Source: Bacteroidales bacterium (GTDB lineage Bacteria; Bacteroidota; Bacteroidia; Bacteroidales; F082). From it: 64,000 nucleotides of DNA. Position 1 is the first letter of the stretch. Every line of letters starts with the position of its first letter. The notes beneath the pieces were generated by a model. The model saw nothing but the letters and a program-made list of their open reading frames with translations. It was not told the DNA's origin and did no database searches. Below, in pieces: positions 9,970-19,007 of this stretch. The stretch is from NCBI GenBank assembly GCA_017394865.1, contig JAFPWT010000010.1:1-64000 (forward strand), written 5' to 3'. A program made the position numbers and the translations under genes.

Positions 9970-12910
9970 ACATACGCTCTCTCTCGTACTCGGACTATTA
10001 CTATTTTCATTGGGCCTCTCAGCCCAAGACGCCGAAACCCGCTGGGTTGATTCGGTCTACAACAGTCTCACCCTCGAACAACGCGTGGGCCAGCTCATCT
10101 GCATGAGGGCCAACAACCCTGGCAAGCCTTTTGAACAGGCCGTTGAAGACTGTATTAAGCAATACAACATCGGAGGTGTATGTTTCTTTAAGGCTGATGC
10201 CGTGCCTCAAGTAGAGCAGACCAACGCCTGGCAGGCCATTGCCAAGACGCCGTTGATGGTCTGTATCGACGGGGAATGGGGCGTGGCAATGCGTGTGAAA
10301 GAGGTGATGAGATATCCTTATCAGATGACATTGGGCGCTATCAACGACAACAACCTGATCTATACTATGGGGCAGCAGGTGGCCGACCAATGCCTTCGGA
10401 TGGGCATCCATACCAATTTCGCTCCCGTTGCAGATGTGAACTCCAACGCCAAGAACCCCGTCATCGGGGTGCGCAGCTTCGGCGAAGACCCGAATAACGT
10501 GAGTGAGAAAGCCACCGCCTATGCCCTTGGCATGCAGAGCCGCGGAATGATCACTACGATGAAACACTTCCCCGGTCATGGCAACACCGATACCGATTCG
10601 CACATGACCCTGCCTACTGTGAAACGCCCCTACAACGAAGTCAAGGATATCGAGCTAGCTCCGTTCCGTTATATGATCGAGCGTGGTGTCAATGGCATTA
10701 TGGTGGGACATCTTTATTTTCCTGCTATCGAAAAGGTGAAAAACACTTCCTCATCGCTTTCGAAGGGCGTCGTCACCGACCTGCTGAAAAACGAGATGGG
10801 CTTCGAGGGATTGATCTTCACTGATGGACTCGATATGAAAGGCGTGTCGCAGACCATCTCGGCCGATAGCGTGGCCTATGTGGCATTTCTGGCGGGCAAC
10901 GATGTGCTGATCCTGCCTCACGACGTGCCGAAGGCCATCCAGCAGATCAAAGAGGGAGCACAGCGTGATCCCGCAATCGCCGCCCGTGTGGAAGAAAGCT
11001 GCAAGAAGATATTAAGGTATAAATACCGCGCAGGTCTGTCGCATTATGCTCCGGTCAGCACCGCCAACCTCATGAACGACCTCAACAGTCGGTTGTATCT
11101 TGATCTGAAACAACAGCTTTATGACGAGGCCATCACCTTGCTTCGCGACACCGATGGCGTCATCCCGCTGAAGGCTGGCGATACTGTCGCTTTGGTGACT
11201 TTCGGTGACGAGAACAGCTCGAAAATCATGACCGATGCCTTGAAAGAGAATGGTGTGACGGTGAAGGCCTTCTTCATTGATAAGAGCAAAGCCGCCGATG
11301 CTGAGGCATGGCTGGAGGAACTGGAGAGCTATGATGTGGTGATGGTCAACGTGATGCAGACCTCGATGAACGCCTCTAAAGGCTTCGGTATCAACGATGA
11401 GACAGTAGCTTTCTTCAACAAGTTGGTGACACAAAACGATGTGATCTTGAATCTGTTTGCCTGCCCTTATGCCCTCGACAAATTCCGTGTCAACAACAGC
11501 GTCGTCGGGTTGGTGGTGGCCTATCAGGACGATCCGTGCGCCCTTAGGTCTGTTTGCGATATCCTGACCGGGAATAAGGTCGCTCGTGGTACATTGCCTG
11601 TCTCCACTTCGAAGTTCAAATGCGGTAGCGGCATTGTCCCAGCTGGTTTGGTGAAGCCAAAATCAGTACCAGTCGCTGAGACTAAGAAGGCTGAACCTTC
11701 GATAAAACTGACTCCGCTTCCCAAAGGCACTATGGACGAGAAATATGTGAAGAAGCTTGACTCCATCGCCCTTATGGGTATCAAAGAAGGTGCCTATCCT
11801 GGATGCCAGATCATGGCTCTGAAAGATGGTAAAGTGGTCTATGACAAGTGTTTCGGTACCTTTACCTATACCAGTACTACTAAGGTGGTTCCCGAGGATG
11901 TGTACGACATTGCTTCGCTCACCAAGATATTCGCCTCCACATTGGCTATCATGAAACTGTATGAGGACGGCCTTCTCGATGTCAACAAGACCATGGGAGA
12001 CTACTTCCCCTATCTTAAGACCTCTGATAAGGGTGCCATCAAGATCATCGATCTCCTTACACACCAGTCTGGTATGAAGTCCTGGATTCCTTTCCACCAG
12101 AAACTTATCGACGAGAACGGCCCCAAGACTGAGTTCTTCTCGAAAAGTATCGATGAGGCCCATACGGTGCGAGTGGCGGAGAATCTTTATCTGACGAATG
12201 ACTACAAGGAGAAGATCATCGACTCCATTATGAAAAGCCCCATGAAGGAGAAGAAATATGTGTATTGCGATATGGGCTTTTACTTTGTTCCTGAGTTGGT
12301 GAAGCTGCTTACCAATAAAAGTCTGGAGGAATACCTACATGAGAAGTTTTACGATCCGATGCATCTGAACAGCATCGGATTCTGTCCTTTGCATTGGCGC
12401 ACACGTGAGACCATCATCCCTACTGAGGATGATCAAGTGTTCCGCAAGCAGCTGCTTTGGGGTGACGTCCATGACCAGCAGGCTGCTTTGATGGGTGGCG
12501 TGTCGGGTCACGCTGGCCTGTTCGCCAATGCCCACGACTTGGCAGTGATCGCCCAGATGCTCATGGATGGGGGTAAATTCGAAGGAAAACAGCTGCTGAA
12601 GCCTTCAACGATCAAGTATTTCACCACGGCACCGTTTACCGATAACGACAACCGTCGTGGGTTGGGCTTCGATAAACTGCCCTTGGGCAAGAAAGGCTCC
12701 TGCACACCTTCCAAGTTGGGATCGATGGCAGGCTACGGCCATACGGGCTTCACGGGTACTTTCTTCTGGAATGACCCCGAGAACAAAACCGTCATCGTCT
12801 TCCTTTCGAACCGTGTGCATCCCAGCTCCAACCGAAAGCAGCTGATGAACCTCAGCATCCGGACGAAGTTGCATGAGGTGCTTTATGAGGCTTATCCCAT
12901 TGGGAATTAA
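9962..12910 (+). CDS. GH3 beta-N-acetylhexosaminidase fused to a serine beta-lactamase-type domain
   Basis: 982-residue exported two-enzyme protein. The signal peptide ends in LGLSAQ. Residues about 30-360 form a GH3 barrel of the NagZ type, with KHFPGHG at 201-207 and the His-Asp element extending to DSH. The nucleophile region is FTDGLDMKGV. Residues 380-580 form the GH3 C-terminal alpha/beta domain. Residues about 600-980 form a serine-hydrolase (beta-lactamase/esterase) domain with SLTK at about 652, YCDMGFYF in the YxN position and GHTGFTGT in place of KTG. It probably trims peptidoglycan fragments in the periplasm. The fusion is known in Bacteroidota. Its end overlaps convergent yqgE by four bases. 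Confidence 0.9.
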   Translation: MNKHTLSLVLGLLLFSLGLSAQDAETRWVDSVYNSLTLEQRVGQLICMRANNPGKPFEQAVEDCIKQYNIGGVCFFKADAVPQVEQTNAWQAIAKTPLMVCIDGEWGVAMRVKEVMRYPYQMTLGAINDNNLIYTMGQQVADQCLRMGIHTNFAPVADVNSNAKNPVIGVRSFGEDPNNVSEKATAYALGMQSRGMITTMKHFPGHGNTDTDSHMTLPTVKRPYNEVKDIELAPFRYMIERGVNGIMVGHLYFPAIEKVKNTSSSLSKGVVTDLLKNEMGFEGLIFTDGLDMKGVSQTISADSVAYVAFLAGNDVLILPHDVPKAIQQIKEGAQRDPAIAARVEESCKKILRYKYRAGLSHYAPVSTANLMNDLNSRLYLDLKQQLYDEAITLLRDTDGVIPLKAGDTVALVTFGDENSSKIMTDALKENGVTVKAFFIDKSKAADAEAWLEELESYDVVMVNVMQTSMNASKGFGINDETVAFFNKLVTQNDVILNLFACPYALDKFRVNNSVVGLVVAYQDDPCALRSVCDILTGNKVARGTLPVSTSKFKCGSGIVPAGLVKPKSVPVAETKKAEPSIKLTPLPKGTMDEKYVKKLDSIALMGIKEGAYPGCQIMALKDGKVVYDKCFGTFTYTSTTKVVPEDVYDIASLTKIFASTLAIMKLYEDGLLDVNKTMGDYFPYLKTSDKGAIKIIDLLTHQSGMKSWIPFHQKLIDENGPKTEFFSKSIDEAHTVRVAENLYLTNDYKEKIIDSIMKSPMKEKKYVYCDMGFYFVPELVKLLTNKSLEEYLHEKFYDPMHLNSIGFCPLHWRTRETIIPTEDDQVFRKQLLWGDVHDQQAALMGGVSGHAGLFANAHDLAVIAQMLMDGGKFEGKQLLKPSTIKYFTTAPFTDNDNRRGLGFDKLPLGKKGSCTPSKLGSMAGYGHTGFTGTFFWNDPENKTVIVFLSNRVHPSSNRKQLMNLSIRTKLHEVLYEAYPIGN

Positions 12911-13497
12911 TTCTCCTCAGGGTTCTTCGGGAAACGGTTCCACATGCTGTATTCATTGCCCATTTGGGTGACCAGGGTCTTCCACAGTTGGTCGGAAGGT
13001 GTGTTGAGTAGTGTCTTGGCGTTCGATTTGCAGACCGCCCAGGAATTCCGTTCCAGCTCGCCGGAGAGCTGTCCCGCTTCCCAGCCAGAATAGCCTAGGA
13101 AGAAACGCACATGGCTTTTGTTGGCGATGCCTTGTTCGACCAAGGTGTTGAGGATCTCGGCGTCGCCGCCCCAGTAGAGCCCTTCCATGATCTTGCACGA
13201 ATCGGGGATGAGGTCGCCTAAGGTATGCATGAAGAAGATGCGGTTGTCGGCCACGGGACCTCCCCAATACATCGGCGCATTGAAGTCGCTGAAGTCGTCC
13301 ACGAGATTGTTTAGATTCATCTTGAGCGGCTTGTTCATGATGATGCCGAACGTGCCCTCCGTGTCGTTGTGATCAATGAGCAGCACCACTGCCCGTCCGA
13401 AATGGAAGTCGTTCATGGTCGGCTCCGAAAGCAATAACTCGCCTGGCTTTGGCTCGAGAGTGTTGCTCTGTATCTGAAAGAGTTTCCTGAGATCCAT
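12907..13497 (-). CDS. yqgE: YqgE/AlgH family protein
   Basis: 196 residues, normal for the family. The characteristic start region GELLLSEPTMNDFHFGRAVVLLIDHN is present, followed by GTFGIIMNKP, YWGGPV and FFLGYSGWEAGQL, all typical of this widely conserved family of unsettled role. It is cytosolic, with no signal or membrane segment. It is transcribed divergently from murL through a shared 65-base region with one -7 element for each direction, and converges on the GH3 fusion with a four-base overlap. Confidence 0.93.
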   Translation of the reverse strand: MDLRKLFQIQSNTLEPKPGELLLSEPTMNDFHFGRAVVLLIDHNDTEGTFGIIMNKPLKMNLNNLVDDFSDFNAPMYWGGPVADNRIFFMHTLGDLIPDSCKIMEGLYWGGDAEILNTLVEQGIANKSHVRFFLGYSGWEAGQLSGELERNSWAVCKSNAKTLLNTPSDQLWKTLVTQMGNEYSMWNRFPKNPEEN

Positions 13498-13517
13498 TTG
13501 TTTTTTCTGTTAAAGCG

Positions 13518-13525
13518 CAAATTTA
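13518..13525 (-). promoter_or_regulatory. -7 element for yqgE (TAAATTTG)
   Basis: On the minus strand this reads TAAATTTG and lies 20 bases before the yqgE ATG. It is one half of a divergent promoter pair shared with murL. Confidence 0.6.
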
Positions 13526-13536
13526 CAAAAAATTCT

Positions 13537-13544
13537 TATTTTTG
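13537..13544 (+). promoter_or_regulatory. -7 element for murL (TATTTTTG)
   Basis: TATTTTTG lies 18 bases before the preferred murL start. It overlaps a nearer in-frame TTG at 13542, which argues against that codon being the start. Confidence 0.6.
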
Positions 13545-13562
13545 TGGAAAAATTATACGGCT

Positions 13563-14906
13563 TTGAAACGCAACGAAAATCAACAGCGGTTTGACGCCCT
13601 TAGGGAGCAGTTCAAGAGCTTCACCTTTTATCAGCAAGAGGTGAGTCTCGATGCAGACGTGTTGAACATGACTTTCCATTTCAGCCTCGACGACCAGTAT
13701 TTTTTTCATCCTACGATGCGTATCCCGGCCCGTCCGTTCTACCATTGGGAGTCCGTTTCGAGAACGCAGCTGGAGTCGCTGGCCTTTCATATTGGCATGG
13801 TTGAACTGGTGAGCTATTGGAAGCTGGCCTGTCCCAAGACTATTGTTGTGAAGCCCTTCGACCTGAAGCTCTGCCAGAAGAAATGGTGGCGGCACCTTTA
13901 TTACAACGGCTTGGGTGAGTTCCGATACCTGAATGGCATCGACTGTACGGAACAGGACTTCCTGAGGATTGAGTCGGGTACCGACCGCGACTTCAAGCCT
14001 GTCAACGTTCCCTTGAAAGAGCAGACGTTGATCCCTGTGGGGGGCGGTAAGGACTCGGTTGTCACTTTGGAATGCCTCCGTGGTGCGATGCCTGTGATTC
14101 CGCTGATTCTGAACCCCCGCGGCGCTACGGTCAGTTGCGTTGAAGCGGCAGGGTATACCATGGACGACGTCGCTGTCATCAACCGTACGCTCGACCCGAC
14201 GATGCTTCGTTTGAATAACGAAGGCTTCCTCAACGGACACACGCCTTTCTCGGCATTGTTGGCCTTCCTGACGCTACTCATCAGCGCTGGCACGAGGTCG
14301 AAGTATATCGCCTTGTCGAATGAGTCAAGTGCCAACGAAAGCACTGTACCGGGTACTGACATCAACCATCAATACAGCAAATCCATTGATTTTGAAAGGG
14401 ATTTCCGTGACTATGTGCGGCAACATTTGAGCGAAGAGATGCAGTATTTCAGCTTCCTCAGGCCTTTGAACGAGTTGCAGATCGCCTCATTGTTTAGCCA
14501 AAGTGAGGCCTACCACAAAGTGTTCCGTAGCTGTAACGCCGGTAGCAAGACCGACTCGTGGTGCGGCAAATGCCCCAAATGCCTTTTCACTTGGATTATA
14601 TTATCGCCATTCCTTTCGCGACAGCGTCTCACTGAGATATTTGGCAAGGATCTGTTGACGGATCCCGACCTGCGCCCCATTTTCGAGGAGTTGAATGGCA
14701 CCTCTGCGGTGAAGCCTTTTGAGTGTGTGGGTACGGTGGAAGAGGTGAGAGCCTGCGTGGATTTCATGAGAGAACGAAAAGGAACCATAGTGGAGGATTC
14801 ACCGAAAACTGAAGCCACAGTGGAGTCGATTTTGAAACGTTTCAACGAGGAGAACTTCCTGCCTGAGCCATTTGTGAAACTCCTAAAATCGAAACTTCAT
14901 GTTTGA
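13563..14906 (+). CDS. murL: UDP-MurNAc-L-Ala-L-Glu epimerase (MurL)
   Basis: MurL converts the terminal L-glutamate of UDP-MurNAc-L-Ala-L-Glu to D-glutamate using ATP, replacing the usual MurI racemase route. About 447 residues. The ATP-binding PP-loop is LIPVGGGKDSVVTLE at about 155-170. Further landmarks are LSNESSANEST and a Cys pair region CGKCPKCLFTW. The start is uncertain: TTG at 13542 lies inside the promoter, so TTG at 13563 (MKRNENQQRF) is preferred. The gene overlaps murD2 by eight bases. That pairing is the strongest support for the call, because MurL works on the product of the L-Glu-adding MurD2. Identification is from remembered family features. Confidence 0.85.
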   Translation: MKRNENQQRFDALREQFKSFTFYQQEVSLDADVLNMTFHFSLDDQYFFHPTMRIPARPFYHWESVSRTQLESLAFHIGMVELVSYWKLACPKTIVVKPFDLKLCQKKWWRHLYYNGLGEFRYLNGIDCTEQDFLRIESGTDRDFKPVNVPLKEQTLIPVGGGKDSVVTLECLRGAMPVIPLILNPRGATVSCVEAAGYTMDDVAVINRTLDPTMLRLNNEGFLNGHTPFSALLAFLTLLISAGTRSKYIALSNESSANESTVPGTDINHQYSKSIDFERDFRDYVRQHLSEEMQYFSFLRPLNELQIASLFSQSEAYHKVFRSCNAGSKTDSWCGKCPKCLFTWIILSPFLSRQRLTEIFGKDLLTDPDLRPIFEELNGTSAVKPFECVGTVEEVRACVDFMRERKGTIVEDSPKTEATVESILKRFNEENFLPEPFVKLLKSKLHV

Positions 14907-16152
14907 CCTGATATTGAACCGGCTTCGCGGTAAACGCATCCTGATTCTGGGCTTTGGCCGTGAGGGTCGGTCGACGGCAGTTTTTCTGAAGAAATACCTT
15001 CCCGATGCACAGGTGGCTGTGGCCGACAAGAACCCACTGGAAGGAGTGAAGCATTCAGGTGAACACTATTTGGAGGCGGTTTACGACTATGACATCGTCA
15101 TTAAAACCCCTGGCATCTCTTTGAAGGACTTCGATACCAAAGGCGTGGAGATCACCTCGCAGACAGATCTGTTTTTGAGTCAGTTCCATAGCCAGACCAT
15201 TGGTATCTCGGGGACAAAAGGAAAGAGCACGACCACTTCACTCATATACCATCTGCTAAAGTCATCAGGCTATGATGCCATCCTGACAGGTAACATCGGC
15301 ATCCCCTGTTTCGATATTATGGAGCAAATCCAAAAGGATAGCATTGTGGTGTACGAGCTCTCGGCGCATCAGCTGGAATATGTACACAATAGTCCACGGG
15401 TAGGGGTGTTGTTGAATGTGTTTGAGGAGCATCTGGACCATTTCGGCACTTTTGAGCGTTACAAACATGCCAAGTTCAACCTTCTGCGCTATATGGGTGC
15501 TGATGATTATGCTGTGGTTCACGACACGTTGATGATGGAGACTTTGGGGCTGGGTGTCAACAATGTGACCTTCTCGAGGATGGATTTCGACATCGATGAG
15601 GAGGCACTGCCGATATTGGGCCCGCATAATCTCTTGAATGCCAGGGCTGCTTTGTGCGCTTGTGCTGCCTATGGCGTTGATGTCCAAGAAGTGATTCTGC
15701 ATTTGTATTCCTTCAAGCCGTTGGAACACCGTCTGGAGCCTGTGGGTACTTTCGGAGGCGTGACTTTCATTAATGACAGTATCTCCACGATCCCTCAGGC
15801 GGCCATTGCAGCCTGTCAGACTCTGGGCAGGGTGGATTTCCTGCTATTGGGTGGCTTCGACCGTGATATCGATTACACCCCGTTGGTGGATTACATGAAA
15901 GAACATCCTGTGCCGCATCTTTTATTCACGGGTAAAGCTGGTGAGCGTATGATGGCGATGATGAAAGCAGGGGGAGTGGTCTCGAATCTTGTGGTTTACC
16001 ATAACATGGAAGAGGCCTTCGATTATCTTAAAAGCCATGCACGCCAAGGCGACGTCTGTCTGTTGTCGCCTGCGGCTTCCAGTTATGATCAGTACAAGAA
16101 TTTCGAGGAACGCGGTGCCAAATTCAAACAGTTAGCTTCGCACAGCGTTTGA
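14899..16152 (+). CDS. murD2: MurD-type UDP-MurNAc-L-Ala glutamate ligase (MurD2)
   Basis: Mur ligase of 417 residues. The N-terminal Rossmann-like domain has ILGFGREGRST, the P-loop is GISGTKGKSTTTS at about 103-115, then come ELSAHQLEYV, NVFEEHLDHFGTFE and the late FINDSISTIPQA and LLLGGFDRDIDY motifs. These match MurD, which adds glutamate to UDP-MurNAc-L-Ala. Because it overlaps murL by eight bases, the MurD2 variant that adds L-glutamate is the likeliest reading; MurL then inverts the residue. Only two bases separate its stop from that of the convergent surface-protein gene. Substrate stereochemistry is inferred from context. Confidence 0.88.
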   Translation: MFDLILNRLRGKRILILGFGREGRSTAVFLKKYLPDAQVAVADKNPLEGVKHSGEHYLEAVYDYDIVIKTPGISLKDFDTKGVEITSQTDLFLSQFHSQTIGISGTKGKSTTTSLIYHLLKSSGYDAILTGNIGIPCFDIMEQIQKDSIVVYELSAHQLEYVHNSPRVGVLLNVFEEHLDHFGTFERYKHAKFNLLRYMGADDYAVVHDTLMMETLGLGVNNVTFSRMDFDIDEEALPILGPHNLLNARAALCACAAYGVDVQEVILHLYSFKPLEHRLEPVGTFGGVTFINDSISTIPQAAIAACQTLGRVDFLLLGGFDRDIDYTPLVDYMKEHPVPHLLFTGKAGERMMAMMKAGGVVSNLVVYHNMEEAFDYLKSHARQGDVCLLSPAASSYDQYKNFEERGAKFKQLASHSV

Positions 16153-16154
16153 CT

Positions 16155-18440
16155 TTACTGAGCGCTCACAGTTTGGTACATGGAGTTGATGGTGAAGGCG
16201 TTGGTCTGGTTACCTCCAGAATAAGTGACATTTCCTGTGTAATAGCCGTTCCAGTTCGTTCCACCGCTGATGGTTCCGCCGTACTTGATGTAATAGCTCT
16301 GTCCAGTCTGTAGCAGGGGGCTGGTGAAGAGCATCACAAGACCTCCGCTGCCGCCGCCTGGGCCTGGCCATCCGCCGCCACCGCCGCTGATGGTGGGGCA
16401 TTTGTAGGTGCAGATGACGGTGCCGTCGGATTTCAGAATCTGGATGGCATAACCTGACTGGGTGTTGATCTTCAGGCTAGGCTGGGTGCAGACGTTCGTG
16501 GTGGGATCGCTAGTGCCGCCGCCGGTGCCGATGGCGGTGCTTCCGGTGATTTTGAACTGGTTCCAGTCGCAGTCGAAGCCTTCCTCCGGGGCTGCGGCGC
16601 CGTTGGAGATCAGGAAGCCTCCGTTGATCTGCATGGTTCCGTTGCTGTCGGTGCCGTCGTTGGCGTCGCTGTGGGCATAATAGGTGCCTCCGTTCAGGAT
16701 GAGCTGGGAGGATGCGTTGACGGCATCGTCTTTCTTGGAATAGGCTTCGATGTCGCCTCCGTTAATGGTCAGGATGGCCTTGCTCTCGATACACTCACCG
16801 CCTTCGTTCTGAGTCTGGGTGCAGTTGACGCGGATGACGCCGCTATTGATGGTGAGGTTGCCTCGGCTCTTGATACCTTTGGGGTTGGCGTAATCGCCAC
16901 CACCGCCCCAGGGACCGCCGCCGCCTGACGTTACAGTGATACGCTCGCCGGTGGTGGTGACATTGAGCGTGAGGTCGTCGTTGTTGCCGTTCACAGTGCC
17001 GATGGTCAGTTTGGCACTGTTGCTGCTGGTGCCAACCTTGATACCCTTACCGCCTGTGCCAGTGCTGGTGAAGTTGAACGTGCCGGCATTGAGGACCATG
17101 TCACCGTCGGAACGAAGACATGCCGAGGTATAGGAGTCTTTGGTGTTTCCTGTTACAGTATATGCCGCTCCGTTGCCATGGGTCTCGATGGTGAAATCGC
17201 CCCCGTTGATGGTCATGGTTCCATCGCAGCTGATGCCCTTGCCACCGTGGTTGGTAGTAGGCAGGTTGATGTTGAAGGTGCCGCCGTTGATAATGATGTT
17301 GGCGTCGCTCTTGATGGCAGAGCAGTAGGCTGGGACATTCTGGTTGTTGACGGTCTCCATTACGGTGCTGCCCGATGACACAATGGTGATATTACCTCCA
17401 TTGATGGTGAGGTCACGGTCGGTCTTGATGCCTTTCGACATGTCACCGGAATGTTCGAGATCTAGGATGCCGCCATTGATGAACATTAGGCTATCGGCTT
17501 TGATGTCTTTGCTGTCAACGCCTGTGCAGTTGATGTCGAGTGATCCGTCTTCCATGGTGAAAACGCCGGAAACCTTGATGCCACGGGCACTTTCGGCGTT
17601 GGTGTGGATCTCGAGGTTGCCGTCTTGGATGGTAACGTCGCCCGAGACATCGAGTCCGTCAGAACCTGCTGCAGCGATATTGAGAGTGCCTCCGTTCCAG
17701 ATGACATTGCTGTTGCCATGGATGCCATCGCTATCGGTTTCGGTGATATTAATGTTTCCTCCGTTGACAGTCAAAGTGCCATCCACGTTGATGCCGTGCT
17801 TAGCATTGCCCGTGACTTGAAGCGTGCCGATACCGTTTATTGTAAGGTTGCCTGATGATTGGAGTGCTGCCTTGAGGCTGCTGTTGGCGTTGTCAACGAT
17901 GCTGGAAGAGCCTTCAAGCGTTAAGATGACGTTGTTCACAGTGGCAAGGTTGATGGCTGCCGTGGTGTTGCTGGTCAGCGATAAGGAATTGAGTGTCAGT
18001 GCATAATTGCTGTTGCTGTAGATGGTCAGCGAGCCGTTGGTGGAGCTGCCGGTAACGACATAACTGACGCCTGCCTTGGTGGAATTTACTGTGACATTGG
18101 CGCCGTTGTTGCTTACGGTTACTCCGCTGTTAGCATACGGGTTGTTGATGCTGACGGCACTGCCGTTAAAGCTGATAGTCACGGCGTCGCCGGGTTGCGG
18201 AGGATTCTGAAGTACAAAGGTGATGCTGTCGAAGGCAGTGATGGGGAAGGTGTTGGTGCCGCTGCTCGTATTGATCAAAAGTGACGAGGGATTGTTCCCC
18301 TGAAACGACATGTTTTGGATCTCGTTCACATTGTTCTGGTACGTCACCTGTCCCGACTGGTGCAAGTTGATGTAATACTCCTGAGCCTGAAGACCGATGC
18401 AGCTCATGAGGAGCGCCATAAGGAATGCAATCTTTCTCAT
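16155..18440 (-). CDS. Exported beta-helix protein, carbohydrate-binding (DUF4353) type
   Basis: 761 residues with a signal peptide (ALLMSCIGLQAQ). Residues about 95-640 are built from recurring units centred on LTINGG or variants (MTINGGDFTIETHG, IIINGGTFNINL, LILNGGTYYAHS), the pattern of a right-handed beta-helix in Bacteroidota proteins annotated as carbohydrate-binding domain-containing. Two glycine-rich loops occur (GGGGPWGGGG near 510 and GGGGGWPGPGGG near 690). No T9SS sorting domain is visible at its own C-terminus. Residues 25-75 hold a short module (LINTSSGTNTFPITAFDSIT) that resembles the one in the upstream gene, which it overlaps by four bases. Ligand unknown. Confidence 0.82.
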   Translation of the reverse strand: MRKIAFLMALLMSCIGLQAQEYYINLHQSGQVTYQNNVNEIQNMSFQGNNPSSLLINTSSGTNTFPITAFDSITFVLQNPPQPGDAVTISFNGSAVSINNPYANSGVTVSNNGANVTVNSTKAGVSYVVTGSSTNGSLTIYSNSNYALTLNSLSLTSNTTAAINLATVNNVILTLEGSSSIVDNANSSLKAALQSSGNLTINGIGTLQVTGNAKHGINVDGTLTVNGGNINITETDSDGIHGNSNVIWNGGTLNIAAAGSDGLDVSGDVTIQDGNLEIHTNAESARGIKVSGVFTMEDGSLDINCTGVDSKDIKADSLMFINGGILDLEHSGDMSKGIKTDRDLTINGGNITIVSSGSTVMETVNNQNVPAYCSAIKSDANIIINGGTFNINLPTTNHGGKGISCDGTMTINGGDFTIETHGNGAAYTVTGNTKDSYTSACLRSDGDMVLNAGTFNFTSTGTGGKGIKVGTSSNSAKLTIGTVNGNNDDLTLNVTTTGERITVTSGGGGPWGGGGDYANPKGIKSRGNLTINSGVIRVNCTQTQNEGGECIESKAILTINGGDIEAYSKKDDAVNASSQLILNGGTYYAHSDANDGTDSNGTMQINGGFLISNGAAAPEEGFDCDWNQFKITGSTAIGTGGGTSDPTTNVCTQPSLKINTQSGYAIQILKSDGTVICTYKCPTISGGGGGWPGPGGGSGGLVMLFTSPLLQTGQSYYIKYGGTISGGTNWNGYYTGNVTYSGGNQTNAFTINSMYQTVSAQ

Positions 18441-18913
18441 AGCTTCATCATTTTAAGGGTTTGACCGTTGATATTGAGCAGATACATTCCGGCGGAGAGC
18501 CCGCTGATATCGATGACTGATCCTTCCGAGGCTTCAAATTCTTTTACCAATCGTCCATCGAGAGCAATTACTTTTCCAAGGCAGACCTCGGGGAGGCCCC
18601 TGACAATGAAGTGGTTGGAAGTAGGGTTGGGAAGGATGTATGGTGCTTGGGTGGGGTTTTCTTCCGTGTTGGTGATTTCAGTGAAAACGACTTTTCGGAT
18701 TTCGGAGAGGGGGAAAACATGGTTGGAGTTAGGACTGTTTTGGATGACGAGCCTGTAGGCTTGGTCGAAATACATCTGGTGATCTTCCCAAAGACCGATG
18801 GAATGCTCCACATTGTCGGTGGTAGTCACGACGCAAATGGCATTCTGGGCTGTCAGTTGAAACAGTGGACCTGCTAAAAAGAGTAGCAATAAAAGGATTA
18901 ATTTCGTTCTCAT
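18437..18913 (-). CDS. Small T9SS-sorted surface protein
   Basis: 158 residues: a signal peptide (LAGPLFQLTAQ), a short N-terminal module ending in HVFPLSEIRKVVF, then a T9SS type A sorting domain (ILPNPTSNHFIVRG, then LSAGMYLLNINGQTLKMMKL). Little is left besides the module and the sorting signal. It is first in a two-gene unit with the beta-helix protein and overlaps it by four bases. The shared FPLSEI-type module suggests the two originated from one protein type. Its function is unknown; surface anchoring or release by the T9SS is predicted. Confidence 0.85.
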   Translation of the reverse strand: MRTKLILLLLLFLAGPLFQLTAQNAICVVTTTDNVEHSIGLWEDHQMYFDQAYRLVIQNSPNSNHVFPLSEIRKVVFTEITNTEENPTQAPYILPNPTSNHFIVRGLPEVCLGKVIALDGRLVKEFEASEGSVIDISGLSAGMYLLNINGQTLKMMKL

Positions 18914-18942
18914 GATGAGTGAGGATTAGACTTATAAAACTA

Positions 18943-18950
18943 CAAAGATA
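18943..18950 (-). promoter_or_regulatory. -7 element (TATCTTTG)
   Basis: TATCTTTG on the minus strand, 29 bases before the start of the small T9SS protein. It drives the two-gene surface-protein unit. Confidence 0.65.
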
Positions 18951-18992
18951 CATCTTTTTATTTTATTTTAAGGAGTTTGCGAAAAAAAGCCG

Positions 18993-19000
18993 TACCTTTG
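18993..19000 (+). promoter_or_regulatory. -7 element (TACCTTTG)
   Basis: TACCTTTG lies seven bases before the ATG at 19008. It is the only clear promoter upstream of the five-gene run ending in the steroid-type triad. Any leader would be very short or absent. Confidence 0.6.
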
Positions 19001-19007
19001 CCGTCCT

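Noticed and set aside
16700..18150. Repeated INGG-coding units as a possible minisatellite
   Set aside because: Units vary in length and codon use and encode a beta-helix in a continuous frame.
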